Below are positions 1-10,750 of a stretch of 64,000 nt of DNA, in pieces. The DNA is taken from the NCBI GenBank assembly GCA_963556145.1, contig OY744468.1:1984001-2048000 (forward strand), written 5' to 3'. The notes under the pieces were generated by a model. It made no database searches. It was not told the origin of the DNA and saw only the letters and a list, made by a program, of their open reading frames with translations. How positions within the stretch are numbered: the stretch's first letter is position 1; each line of letters opens with the position of its first letter. Source of the DNA: Hygrocybe punicea (Eukaryota; Basidiomycota; Agaricomycetes; Agaricales; Hygrophoraceae). Made by a program: the position numbers and the translations under genes.

Positions 1-2960
1 GCCAGTGGGAAATAAATATCCCACCCCATCTCGGCCCATCCAATGCCAGTGGGGAACAAATATCTCGGCCCATCCAATGCCAGTGGGAAATAAATATCCC
101 ACCCATCTCGGCCCATCCAATGCCAGTGTGGAACAAATATCTCGGCCCATCCAATGCCAGTGGGAAACAAATATCCCACCCCATCTCGGCCCATCCAATG
201 CAATTGGGGAATAAATAACCCACCCCATCTCGGCCCATCCAATGCCAGTGGGGAACAAATATCTCGGCCCATCCAATGCCAGTGGGAAACAAATATCCCA
301 CCCCATCTCGGCCCATCCAATGCAATTGGGGAATAAATAACCCACCCCATCTCGGCCCATCCAATGCCAGTGGGGAACAAATATCTCGGCCCATCCAATG
401 CCAGTGGGAAATAAATATCCCACCCCATCTCGGCCCATCCAATGCCAGTGGGAAATAAATATCTGAACCCATCTCGGCCCATCCAATGCAATTGGGGAAT
501 AAATATCCCACCCCATCTCGGCCCATCCAATGCCAGTGGGAAATAAATATCTGAACCCATCTCGGCCCATCCAATGCAATTGGGGAATAAATATCCCACC
601 CCATCTCGGCCCATCCAATGCCAGTGGGAAATAAATATCTGAACCCATCTCGGCCCATCCAATGCAATTGGGGAATAAATATCCCACCCCATCTTGGCCC
701 ATCCAATGCTGGTGGCGAACAAATATCTGAACCCATCTCGGCCCATCCAATGCCAGTGGGAAACAAATATCCCACCCCATCTCGGCCCGTCCAATGCCAG
801 TGGGGAACAAATATCTGAACCCATCTCGGCCCATCCAATGCAATTGGGGAATAAATATCCCACCCCATCTCGGCCCATCCAATGCCAGTGGCGAACAAAT
901 ATCTGAACCCATCTCGGCCCATCCAATGCAATTGGGGAATAAATAACCCACCCCATCTCGGCCCATCCAATGCCAGTGGGGAACAAATATCTCGGCCCAT
1001 CCAATGCCAGTGGGAAACAAATATCCCACCCCATCTCGGCCCATCCAATGCAATTGGGGAATAAATAACCCACCCCATCTCGGCCCATCCAATGCCAGTG
1101 GGGAACAAATATCTCGGCCCATCCAATGCCAGTGGGAAATAAATATCCCACCCCATCTCGGCCCATCCAATGCCAGTGGGAAATAAATATCTGAACCCAT
1201 CTCGGCCCATCCAATGCAATTGGGGAATAAATATCCCACCCCATCTCGGCCCATCCAATGCCAGTGGGAAATAAATATCTGAACCCATCTCGGCCCATCC
1301 AATGCAATTGGGGAATAAATATCCCACCCCATCTCGGCCCATCCAATGCCAGTGGGAAATAAATATCTGAACCCATCTCGGCCCATCCAATGCAATTGGG
1401 GAATAAATATCCCACCCCATCTTGGCCCATCCAATGCTGGTGGCGAACAAATATCTGAACCCATCTCGGCCCATCCAATGCCAGTGGGAAACAAATATCC
1501 CACCCCATCTCGGCCCGTCCAATGCCAGTGGGGAACAAATATCTGAACCCATCTCGGCCCATCCAATGCAATTGGGGAATAAATATCCCACCCCATCTCG
1601 GCCCATCCAATGCCAGTGGCGAACAAATATCTGAACCCATCTCGGCCCATCCAATGCCAGTGGGAAACAAATATCCCACCCCATCTCGGCCCGTCCAATG
1701 CCAGTGGGGAACAAATATCTGAACCCATCTCGGCCCATCCAATGCAATTGGGGAATAAATATCCCACCCCATCTCGGCCCATCCAATGCCAGTGGCGAAC
1801 AAATATCTGAACCCATCTCGGCCCATCCAATGCCAGTGGGAAACAAATATCCCACCCCATCTCGGCCCGTCCAATGCCAGTGGGGAACAAATATCTGAAC
1901 CCATCTCGGCCCATCCAATGCAATTGGGGAATAAATATCCCACCCCATCTCGGCCCATCCAATGCCAGTGGGGAACAAATATCTGAACCCATCTCGGCCC
2001 ATCCAATGCCAGTGGGAAACAAATATCCCACCCCATCTCGGCCCATCCAATGCAATTGGGGAATAAATATCCCACCCCATCTCGGCCCATCCAATGCCAG
2101 TGGGAAATAAATATCTGAACCCATCTCGGCCCATCCAATGCCAGTGGGAAATAAATATCCCACCCATCTCGGCCCATCCAATGCCAGTGGGGAACAAATA
2201 TCTCGGCCCATCCAATGCCAGTGGGAAACAAATATCCCACCCCATCTCGGCCCATCCAATGCAATTGGGGAATAAATAACCCACCCCATCTCGGCCCATC
2301 CAATGCCAGTGGGGAACAAATATCTCGGCCCATCCAATGCCAGTGGGAAACAAATATCCCACCCCATCTCGGCCCATCCAATGCAATTGGGGAATAAATA
2401 ACCCACCCCATCTCGGCCCATCCAATGCCAGTGGGGAACAAATATCTCGGCCCATCCAATGCCAGTGGGAAATAAATATCTGAACCCATCTCGGCCCATC
2501 CAATGCAATTGGGGAATAAATATCCCACCCCATCTCGGCCCATCCAATGCCAGTGGCGAACAAATATCTGAACCCATCTCGGCCCATCCAATGCCAGTGG
2601 GAAACAAATATCCCACCCCATCTTGGCCCATCCAATGCAATTGGGGAATAAATATCCCACCCCATCTCGGCCCATCCAATGCCAGTGGGACATAAATATC
2701 CATCCCCATCTCGGCCCATCCAATGCTAATGGGACATAAATATCGGACCCCATCTCGGCCCATCCCATGCCAGTGGGAAATACATATCTGACCCCATCTC
2801 GGCCCATTCAATTCTAGTGGGCAATCTTTATTTCTAACTTTATGGGCCCATTCAATACCAAGGGACAGAAATATCTCGGCTCATCTCGGCCCATCCAATC
2901 CTATAGGTCTGGATAATATCTCGGCCCATCTCAGCCCATCCACTGGGATTGGGGGTTTAG
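1..2960. repeat. Satellite array of 34/44-bp monomers with higher-order structure
   Basis: Head-to-tail repeats of a 44-bp monomer (core CTCGGCCCATCCAATGCCAG then an A/T-rich AATAAATATC part) mixed with a 34-bp form that lacks about 10 bp. Two monomer variants, GCCAGTGGGA and GCAATTGGGG, alternate. They give an 88-bp dimer (about 1522-1960) and a 122-bp trimer (154-275, 882-1003). A block from about 154 repeats at about 882, an offset of 728 bp. Monomers diverge from about 2690 and fade by 2960, so the 3' edge is in view; the 5' edge lies outside the window. Short open frames inside are a by-product of the period and are not genes. Confidence 0.95.
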
Positions 2961-3608
2961 CTCATGGGCTCCCCCAATGTTACAGGTCGAAAATCCGATG
3001 CAAGGTGTGCTCATACCATGAATCTTAATAATACCTCATGCTATCCAAGATGATTCAAAACACAGGGCATTCTGTTGAAGACAGATGTTTCCAAGCTGGA
3101 CGAAGCTCGATTGCAATTCAAGATCATAGCAAACAAACATTCTTCAACTTCATTCAGGGCACATATGCATCATGTGACACAGGAGAGGGATGAGGATTTT
3201 TTGCCAGCAAATATTACGCAGATATCCAGTCAAATTTTGGAAGTATTTGTGTTGTTATCTTACTTGTGAAAATATTCCAGAAAATAATGTTATCCAAAAG
3301 CAGTATTCATACCAAAAATAGTGCATATAGAAAACAAAATTATTCAGGCTGTTATTGTTTTCATTATTGTGTACATGTATTCAGAACAGAGAAAATGACA
3401 CAAATTTTTAGGATTTCCACCTGGATATCTGTGGATCTTATTGTCAGGCAGATCTTTAAGATATTTGGTTTTGGGATAATTCAGGCACAAGCCAAGTCCC
3501 AATTATTCAGAGACCAAATAGTCTAAAATTCCACCCTCACAATAAAATCCACAGATATTGATTCAGAAATCCTAAAAATTTGTGTCATTTTCTCTGTTCT
3601 GACTAGTT

Positions 3609-4872
3609 TTTAAAGGTCCGGTCCTGGTTGCTGTAACGATCTTTTGTCATTACAATTAGAATTTTGCTTGTTTACAGCCATTTGCATAATTCTTGGCAGT
3701 AAATGCACTTTTTTCAATCAATTAAGAAATATGGACTTTATGGAATTTCCAATGCTGAATCTTGTATCTCATGAAATACTGCATGGATTGAGATGGGTAT
3801 AGAGGGAAAGTTGTACTATTCTTGAAGGGCTATCTACTCCTGTAATTATATTTGGAACAATATTTAGTGGATGATGAGTTGTAGATGAAACAAGAGGTAA
3901 ACCAGTACTTTTTAACACCCAAAATGATATTGTCAAATTATGGCATCAAATGAGCTCCCATGAAGAAGATTGCAGGGAGAAAATTGTCCATTTTTTCAAG
4001 GGCTAGAAGTACATATACCGTGTTTTTCTTTATTTTTGTTCTGTGAGTCCATATTTATGATTCTTGTGGTATTTCACTCCCATGCAGACAAACATAATAT
4101 AGATGCATTATAGACTCACAGAACAAAAATAAAGAAAAACACGGTATATGAACTTCTAGCCCTTGAAAAAATGGACAATTTTCTCCCTGCAATCTTCTTC
4201 ATGGGAGCTCATTTGATGCCATAATTTGACAATATCATTTTGGGTGTTAAAAAGTACTGGTTTACCTCTTGTTTCATCTACAACTCATCATCCACTAAAT
4301 ATTGTTCCAAATATAATTACAGGAGTAGATAGCCCTTCAAGAATAGTACAACTTTCCCTCTATACCCATCTCAATCCATGCAGTATTTCATGAGATACAA
4401 GATTCAGCATTGGAAATTCCATAAAGTCCATTTTTCTTAATTGATTGAAAAAAGTGCATTTACTGCCAAGAATTATGCAAACGGCTGTAAAGGTGAAATT
4501 TGAGATTTTTGCACTGAATTTTTTTTTGTAGACTGTTATGATAGTGCCAATGAGGGGGAGCAATTGTGTCTTGCATATTTTAATGCCTCTGGTTCATATA
4601 AATTCGAAGAATCCACCAACAAATTCAAAGTGTACAAACTCCGTGTTTTTCACCATTTGTATACTTTTTGCATTTGTTGGTAGATTCCTTCAATTTATAT
4701 AAACCAGAGGCAATGAAATGTGCAAGACACAATTGCCCACCCTCATTGGCACTATCATAACAGTCCACAAAAAAAATTCAATGCAAAAATCTCAAATTTC
4801 ACCTTTAAGCAAGCAAAATTCCGATTCTAATGAAAAAAGACCATTACAGCAACCAGGACCGGACCTTTAAAC
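3609..4872. mobile_element. Nested fold-back element with AAAGGTCCGGTCC termini
   Basis: Inverted termini AAAGGTCCGGTCCTGGTTGC (from about 3612) and its complement ending near 4869. Long arms 3660-4040 and 4095-4480 are almost exact inverses centred near 4080. ACTAGT occurs on both flanks (about 3602 and 4874), suggesting a 6-7 bp target duplication. It sits inside the right arm of the CACAGGAG fold-back. No coding capacity is seen. Confidence 0.8.
4490..4805. mobile_element. 316-bp MITE with AAGGTGAAATTTGAG termini
   Basis: Inverted termini AAGGTGAAATTTGAGATTTT and complement, about 150 bp each, centred near 4645. The flanks read …GGCTGTA and TAAGCAAGC. The partner arm of the host palindrome (3664-3682) holds the uninterrupted sequence, so the insertion point is visible. 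The target duplication is TA or TAA (ambiguous by one base), which fits Tc1/mariner- or Harbinger-type mobilisation. This is the third nesting level. Confidence 0.8.
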
Positions 4873-5559
4873 ACTAGTTCTGACTACATGTACACAATAA
4901 TGAAAACAATAAAATCCTGAATAATTTGTTTTCTATATGCACTATTTTCTGTACGAATACTGCTCTTGGATAACATTATTTTTTGAAATATTTTTACAGG
5001 TAAGATAACAACACAAATAGTTTCAACATTTAACTAAATATCTGTGTATTATTTGCTTGCAAAAAATCGTCATCTGTCTCCTGTGTGAGTGTCAGACTTT
5101 GTTACTATTCTATATTTCTGAATACACTCCTTTACCAAACAACTTGTGAGAGTGGAGCTCATTCACAATTCCAGGATTGGCAGCTCTGATCAGACATTCT
5201 CACCATTACAAATTTGGCTCCGACCTTATTGTTCACACTGATCAGGACAATAAGTTCTCACAGTTACAAGAGGAAGAAGGTCACACGGTTTCATAATTAT
5301 TCCCAGGAATTCAAATTTGTTCCCACAGTTAGTTAAATTTATTCCCACAGTAAGGCGAATTGGCGTTTGTGGCGTTTTCGACCCTGAACTGAAAACTGAC
5401 CATATACAAAATGATTCCCTAATAGGGACTTGTAACAGTGAATGTGAACCCTTTCCCATTATTGTGGTTACTGTAGCCCCATGTGTACAATGTCAATAGC
5501 CTTGAATAAAAGAATTGCTGAACATGTACAGCCCTCATTGATATCCTCTTCATTGTCTG

Positions 5560-5700
5560 GCATTGACTCGAGTAAATGCTTACCAGTACTACCATGTATA
5601 GAAACTTTTCCACAATTACGGTCCTTTATTCTTTGAAAGATTTATTTTTTCAAAAAAAGTCATGTATTTTGAAAACAGTAATAAACAGTCTTAATTTATG
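5560..5700. repeat. Dispersed repeat, also found flanking the Helitron
   Basis: TGACTCGAGTAAATG followed by ACTACCATGTATAGAAAC, TTCTTTGAAAGATTTAT and a run ending in GAAAACAGTAATAA. The same order is found at 18367-18384 (first part) and 26735-26850 (second part), on either side of the Helitron, so this copy approximates the pre-insertion site. Confidence 0.6.
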
Positions 5701-5999
5701 TATTAAGTTGGATTACAGCTATTTGTGGAACTTAGGGCCAAAATGTTTTTTTTTTTTTTGAAAATTTTTAAAAACCACCATATCTTATTCAAAACATGTT
5801 CAATTGCTCTAATATTGGGAATTTGAGATCCCACAGAGAATCTCTAGGGGACTGTCTCTTCAGAAAATTCAAATAGATGCTTTAATGTATCTAAAAGGAA
5901 GGGGACAGTGGGGGGTCAGTGGCGTGGGTATTTGGGTATGGTCGCATTTTGCTCGCGTGTGCGCACATTTTGTTGCTTGCCTCACTTATTCTCGCATGT

Positions 6000-6720
6000 A
6001 TAAGCCATGCCAGGCGCTCTGTCCCCTTGCGAGGCGAAGCCAAGTCCGACCCCCAGCCCAGCCAACCAACATCCTGCTACACTGGCCCCCACAACGACCC
6101 CACGGCCCTCCTCTGACCGAGCATTCGCAACAAAACCCGAACGTTCAGCCAAACAAGGTGTTTTCTCTTTTTGCTACTTCACTACCCATCTCCCCATGCT
6201 CCCCTGGCCCCACCACCACAGCAAATGACTATATGGCCCCCCTGCATGCCCTTCCCATCTCCCATGGCCGAACACTCGAGCCCACACTCAAACATTCGGC
6301 CAAAAACAGGTAATGTCCTCTTTTTTGTTACTTTGCTCCCTCTAACCTACCTTCCTCCGTTCCCCTGGCCCCACCACCACAGGCAACAACCCCACGGCCC
6401 CCCTGCAAGCCTCTCCCACCTCCCATGGCCAAACGTTCAAGCCCACACTTGAACATTCGGCCAAAATCAGGTAATTTCGCTTTTTTAGCTAATTTGGCTA
6501 TACTAACCATCTCCCTGCGCTCCCCAGGCCCTACCACACCCGGAATCAACACAACTACCCCCTGACATGCCCCTCCCACCTCCCGCGGCCATCCGTTCGA
6601 GCACAGACTCAAACGTTCAGCCAAATAAGGTGTTTTCTTCTTATTTCCAATTACCCCATCTCCCCTGCACTCCCCTGGCCCAACCACACCCAGAATGGTC
6701 CCCTTCATATTTATGTAGCA
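6000..6720. repeat. Degenerate tandem repeat, about 140-bp unit, ~4 copies
   Basis: Units start near 6115, 6240, 6400 and 6555. Each has a C-rich part (TCCCCTGGCCCCACCACC-like), a short inverted core resembling CGAACGTTCGAG…CTCAAACGTTCGG, then a T-rich part (GTGTTTTCTCTTTTT). Open frames across it differ in frame from unit to unit, so no protein is called. Confidence 0.7.
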
Positions 6721-7544
6721 GTAGTCATGTTGTACACTGGGTTTAAATATATTATTTGAAAACAAAAATGGACAGAACCTAAGTCATCTTTCTGAACCAA
6801 ATTCAACATTCTGAACCAAAATAAACATTCTGTTATTTATTTCTTGGTCAGTTACTATTGTAATATCCTATATTCTCTTCCTGCAAAATATTGCATGTGT
6901 TTACATATGAAATTTGGAGTGTAAATTTTATACGCGAAATAGTGGACAGTGTTCCGCATGCCTTGCGCGAGTTACGACCAAACATGACCAAATTCCTTCT
7001 ATGTGGGGGAGAAAGAAAGCAATAATTGGCATTGAGCTGGCACATTTGCTTTGAAACATGTATTGGAAACTGCAAACAAATTCTCCCCCACAATTTGAGC
7101 TATTGGTTGGCATTAAAAAATGTGGGCATTGTAATTAAATGGTGCATCTATTACGAGTCCCTATAAGGGAATCGTTCTATACGGTGGATTCTCAAACTCA
7201 GGGTCACACTCTAATTTGCCAAGCCGTGGGAACAATTTTTTGAAACTGTGGGAACAATTTTGAAGCCCTGGGAATAATTATGAAACCGTGTGACTGGGCG
7301 GAGCTGACTGTGAGAAGTTGTTGTCCCAATCAGAAAGTACAATAAGGCAGCCGGATCACAGGCTCCAAATTGGGAATAAGTAATACTACAAATTAACATG
7401 AGTGGAAGGCGCTGAACATTGCTCTGTGATGGGTTCAACCAGTGTCCCAGCTGTATTCTGAGGAACTGCCAGTGTAATTGACAACCATACATCAAATGTG
7501 TCTACAAATACATATATTGTGCAATATGTATTAGAATTATTTAC

Positions 7545-8300
7545 AGGAGGAACATCGGACACTGGTCAGATACGGTGAACAGTGTTCAACAAGGTGTTCA
7601 ACAAGTGTTCAAGCTTCAATCTGAAGCGTTACCATTGCATAAATAAAGGTATGTACATTATATGAGGTGTAGCTAGATTTAAAATGCACATTGAATTTAT
7701 TAATGATGGACACGTCGAACACTTGATGAACAGGCCGAACAGTGTTCAACCAGGTGTTCAACAAGTGGCCAAGCTTCAATCTGAAGCATTACAATGACAT
7801 AAATAATGGTACATACTGTATATACATTATATGAGGTGTAGATATATTTACAATGCACATTGAGTTTATTAATGATGGACTAGTTGAACACTTGTCGAAC
7901 AGGCCGAACAGTGTTCGACAAGCCACTCTACAAGTGTCCAAGCTTTAATTTGAAGCATTACAATGACATAAATAATGGTACGTACTTTATATACATCATA
8001 TGAGGTGTAGATATATTTACAATGCACATTGAGTTTATTAATGATGGACTTGTCGAACACTTGTCGAACAGGCCGAACAGTGTTCGACAAGCTGTTCGAC
8101 AAGTGTTCCAGGCTTCATCTGAAGCATTACATTTGCATAAATAAAGTTACGTACATTATATAAGGTGTAGCTAGATTTACAATGCACATTGTATTATTAA
8201 TGATACACTTGTTCAACACCTGTTGAACAGGCCGAAAAACCGTTCAACAGTGTTCAACAAAGTGTTCGACAAGTGTCTCGGTTTTAATCAGGGGTACTGC
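7545..8300. repeat. Palindromic tandem array I (GTTCGACAAG core), 160-172-bp units
   Basis: About four and a half units, with TTAATGATGGAC starts near 7697, 7869, 8038 and 8198. Each carries a palindrome of CTTGTCGAACACTTGTCGAA, a GGCCGAACAGTGTTCGACAA-type centre and the inverse, then a shared spacer (GCTTCAATCTGAAGCATTAC). The same palindrome with a different spacer forms array II at 15040-15735. Genes A, B and D lie between them. Confidence 0.85.
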
Positions 8301-8620
8301 CATTGCACAGCCAATGGTATGTGTAGTATATCAGATGTCTGGCAGTGGAAAGGCAAGATCTAAGTGCAGTATATCGGATGTTTTTGTGATGTAGCTACAT
8401 GGGTCCAATATTGTTCAACAAAGTGTTCAGTAAATTTTCCATATGTAATCCAAGTAACCCATTCTTACTACACAACAATATAAATTTTATATGATATGTG
8501 TGTACAATACATACATTTATCAATTAATTCTAGGTTTTTGAAAGGTACTGAGCAAATGTCTATGCATGTTAGGCCGGACCATTGAATGAGAAATACCATA
8601 TCGGTTTGAATAGTTATATT

Positions 8621-8760
8621 CACAGGAAAATGATGACGACTTTTTACGATTAAATGATACTCAGATATCCAGTCACTTTATGAAACTATTTGTGTTGTTA
8701 TTTCACTTGTGAACGTATTGCAGAACATAATATTATATAAAATTGATGTTCACATGTAAC
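8621..8760. mobile_element. Solo arm fragment of the CACAGG fold-back family
   Basis: CACAGGAAAATGATGACGAC, then ATACTCAGATATCCAGTCAC and TATTTGTGTTGTTATTTCAC, parallels the left arm at 3178-3300. No matching right arm lies nearby, so it is a truncated remnant just downstream of gene A. Confidence 0.6.
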
Positions 8761-8784
8761 TGTACAACGTAATTATAATAGATA

Positions 8785-9960
8785 TTAATCGGCTTCATTC
8801 ATCCTCAGGTTGGTCAAACGTCTTCGGGTTTCTATGACATCTTCACCATCGTCTGTCAACTGGACATAACCCACATTACGTTTGATATTAATCCTGGTCA
8901 TAGTATTGAGAGCAGGATGAGGTGCCTTCGTTCGACCTATCGTCGCATTCTGGATGTACATTAGTTATTATTAATTGAATTATTAGATATGTCTGGTACC
9001 TCGGTAAACTCGCTGTTGACCAGTGCTAATGAGCGCAGATTGAGTATCATCTTAAATTTGTTGTTCTTGACTGAAACCGCCGATACCGTCATCTGGACTT
9101 CTACAATGTCACCAATCCTGAAGCAAGTTGGACTGGCAGGTACAAAGCTGTCATCTATATCATTATCAATGGTCAAACTATTGTTGTGCTGAGCACTCAC
9201 CAATGCCGGCCTCCGTCTGATGTTAACTTGAAATAAAGGACCTCATTATCCGTCCCATGGAAGTATCGAGTATTGCTCATGGATGACAGGATACCTTTGG
9301 GATCGACATTGTGTTCGAATGGAATATGGTATGAAACATTGTCATGTCGGCGATCGGTGAAGTATCGGGTGCCAATAGATAATGCAGTGTATTCGATATA
9401 GGTGGATGACGTGAAGTCCAGCATTGCACGTTCTGGGAAAGTACGGGCCAGTTTCTGATGTAAGATGCGGAGGTTGTCAAGGTACGATTCGAACAGTGGT
9501 ATGTTGAGACCTGCTATAAGGATGCTCTGATGAAGAAATGGTGTTCGACGTTCGGGTGGTCTGGAAAATATATGTATATCAATTGTTTACGATTTATGTG
9601 ATGGAACAATATACCTGCTGGTGATTGGTGGTAGGTCTTTGGCCACCAATATCGCCTGTAAGCTTAAGACAAGTTCTTCATGCTCGGTGGTATCAGTACT
9701 CGGCCGTGTAAGTTTCCAGCAATTTGGTGAGTCATTATGAACTACATTGATATTTGAAATCTGCAAATGTAAAGAAACACAGCATACATCGTAAAATTTG
9801 AACATACATTTGTAGCATTGGCGAGTTGACTGTCATCATTGTCCATCTGTGTCGATATGAGATTACTTAAATGTTCAGCTGTAAAGTAGAGTTGAATGTA
9901 TGAATGCCTTCAGTGGTATATGGACTGACATGCGCTTTTGAAATCGTAATAGGTGTCCAT
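8785..9960 (-). CDS. Gene A: six-exon gene, 306-aa protein of unknown function
   Basis: Read on the minus strand. Exons 9960-9930, 9878-9808, 9760-9615, 9560-9201, 9147-9000 and 8949-8785 join into 921 nt, an exact 306-codon frame from ATG to TAA. All five introns are GT-AG, 47-54 nt. The protein begins MDTYYDFKSASEHLSN. The middle carries HIPFEHNVDPKGILSSMS. Near residue 205 comes FVPASPTCFRIGDIVEVQ followed by KMILNLRSLALVNSEF, which reads as beta-rich; the tail is basic. No signal peptide or membrane segment is seen. I recognise no enzyme family. The wording resembles hypothetical proteins I associate with Agaricomycetes, from memory only. Intact splicing argues for a working gene. Confidence 0.8.
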
Positions 9961-10750
9961 TTGCAAAGTGGAAGTGGGATTTATAATTCAAACGCAATTT
10001 TCGACTGTTTTATCATGAATCGTTTTCGATCGTCATCGAGATTATGGCAGTGCATCATGTTCATCCTCCATGAACTTGTGATGTCTGTATGGTGTTTGCA
10101 TTCTTGTGTTGCAGATCTTCTCAATAGATTCTTATTGTTTTTCTCCATTTTATAGGACAGGATATACATCAACAGCTATCGTAATGCTTGACCTCCTTAT
10201 TGTACAGCATTAAAAGGAAACCCCTATCCATTCAGAATGATTTGTTTCCAATGCAACTGTCAGTATAGTTGATCTGATGTTTGTATTTGTTTGGAAATGA
10301 GTATATATGTCACATAAACTTCTATTTCCAATTTGGCTGTGTTATGATCTTATGATCAGTTCCATGTGGTGACAGCTGTTCTACATTCCAAAATCCTAAT
10401 GAGACTTAGTGTTTGATTATTCTCCATACCAGTAATCCATATCCATGTTGTTGGATGATGCTGAGCGTAACAGCTGGTCAATCATGGGTTCTACATCATG
10501 GGGAATGTCCCTGATTTTTTTTCATTTTTATGGCGCTATGATCCGAATAGTTCTCCTTCAAACCATCAACAGATGTAGTTTTCATACCTGCCGGTGTGAT
10601 CTCCATAAACGAGTTCTTTATTGTATTCGATCTGTCTCAGTGTACTTAAATAGCGATGAGAGCGCAATGGTATTGTCCACATCCGACCCTTCATTCATCT
10701 ACGATATCTCGCACAGATTCATTCCTCGCCCTAAAGCTCTTATCTTTGCA
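9961..10750. other. Intergenic region between divergent genes A and B
   Basis: This 790-bp interval separates the start codons of A (minus) and B (plus) and must hold both promoters. A 63-codon minus-strand frame at 10172-9981 ends at a stop before gene A and could not be joined to it. No further gene or clear promoter element was identified. Confidence 0.5.

Larger units (their letters stand above)
3178..5085. mobile_element. Fold-back element with CACAGGAG termini, carrying nested insertions
   Basis: The left arm starts CACAGGAGAGGGATGAGG at 3178. The right arm ends with the inverse (…CTCCTGTG, 5085), and TGA flanks both ends (3175-3177, 5086-5088) as a 3-bp target duplication. The palindrome centre is near 3500; 3380-3440 pairs with 3548-3601. 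The right arm is interrupted at about 3605-4872 by another element. No transposase is encoded, so it is non-autonomous. Related copies lie at 8621-8760 (fragment), 18451-18654 and 31360-32325. Confidence 0.85.
5237..7346. mobile_element. Element bounded by ~190-bp diverged inverted repeats
   Basis: 5237-5430 is the diverged inverse of 7153-7346. Shared landmarks in order: CAGGACAATAAGTTCTCACAG, GTCACACGGTTTCATAATTA, a repeated TTCCCACAGTT motif, GACCCTGA, and ATTCCCT-A-TAGGGACT. Between the arms lie a short repeat (5560-5700), a tandem repeat (6000-6720) and an A/T-rich stretch to 7150 without a convincing gene. Exact termini and target duplication could not be fixed. Confidence 0.6.

Noticed and set aside
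5..2695. Many overlapping 60-78 codon frames with GNKYPTPSRPIQCQW-like peptides
   Set aside because: They follow from the 44-bp satellite period and appear in shifted registers; no start context, splicing or non-repeat sequence.
3716..4563. 67-codon minus frame (MLPLIGTIITVYKKK)
   Set aside because: Lies within palindromic arms of nested MITEs, with no domain and no splicing.
7545..8300. Possible CRISPR-like array
   Set aside because: Units are ~170 bp with conserved spacers and the host is a eukaryote; no cas genes.
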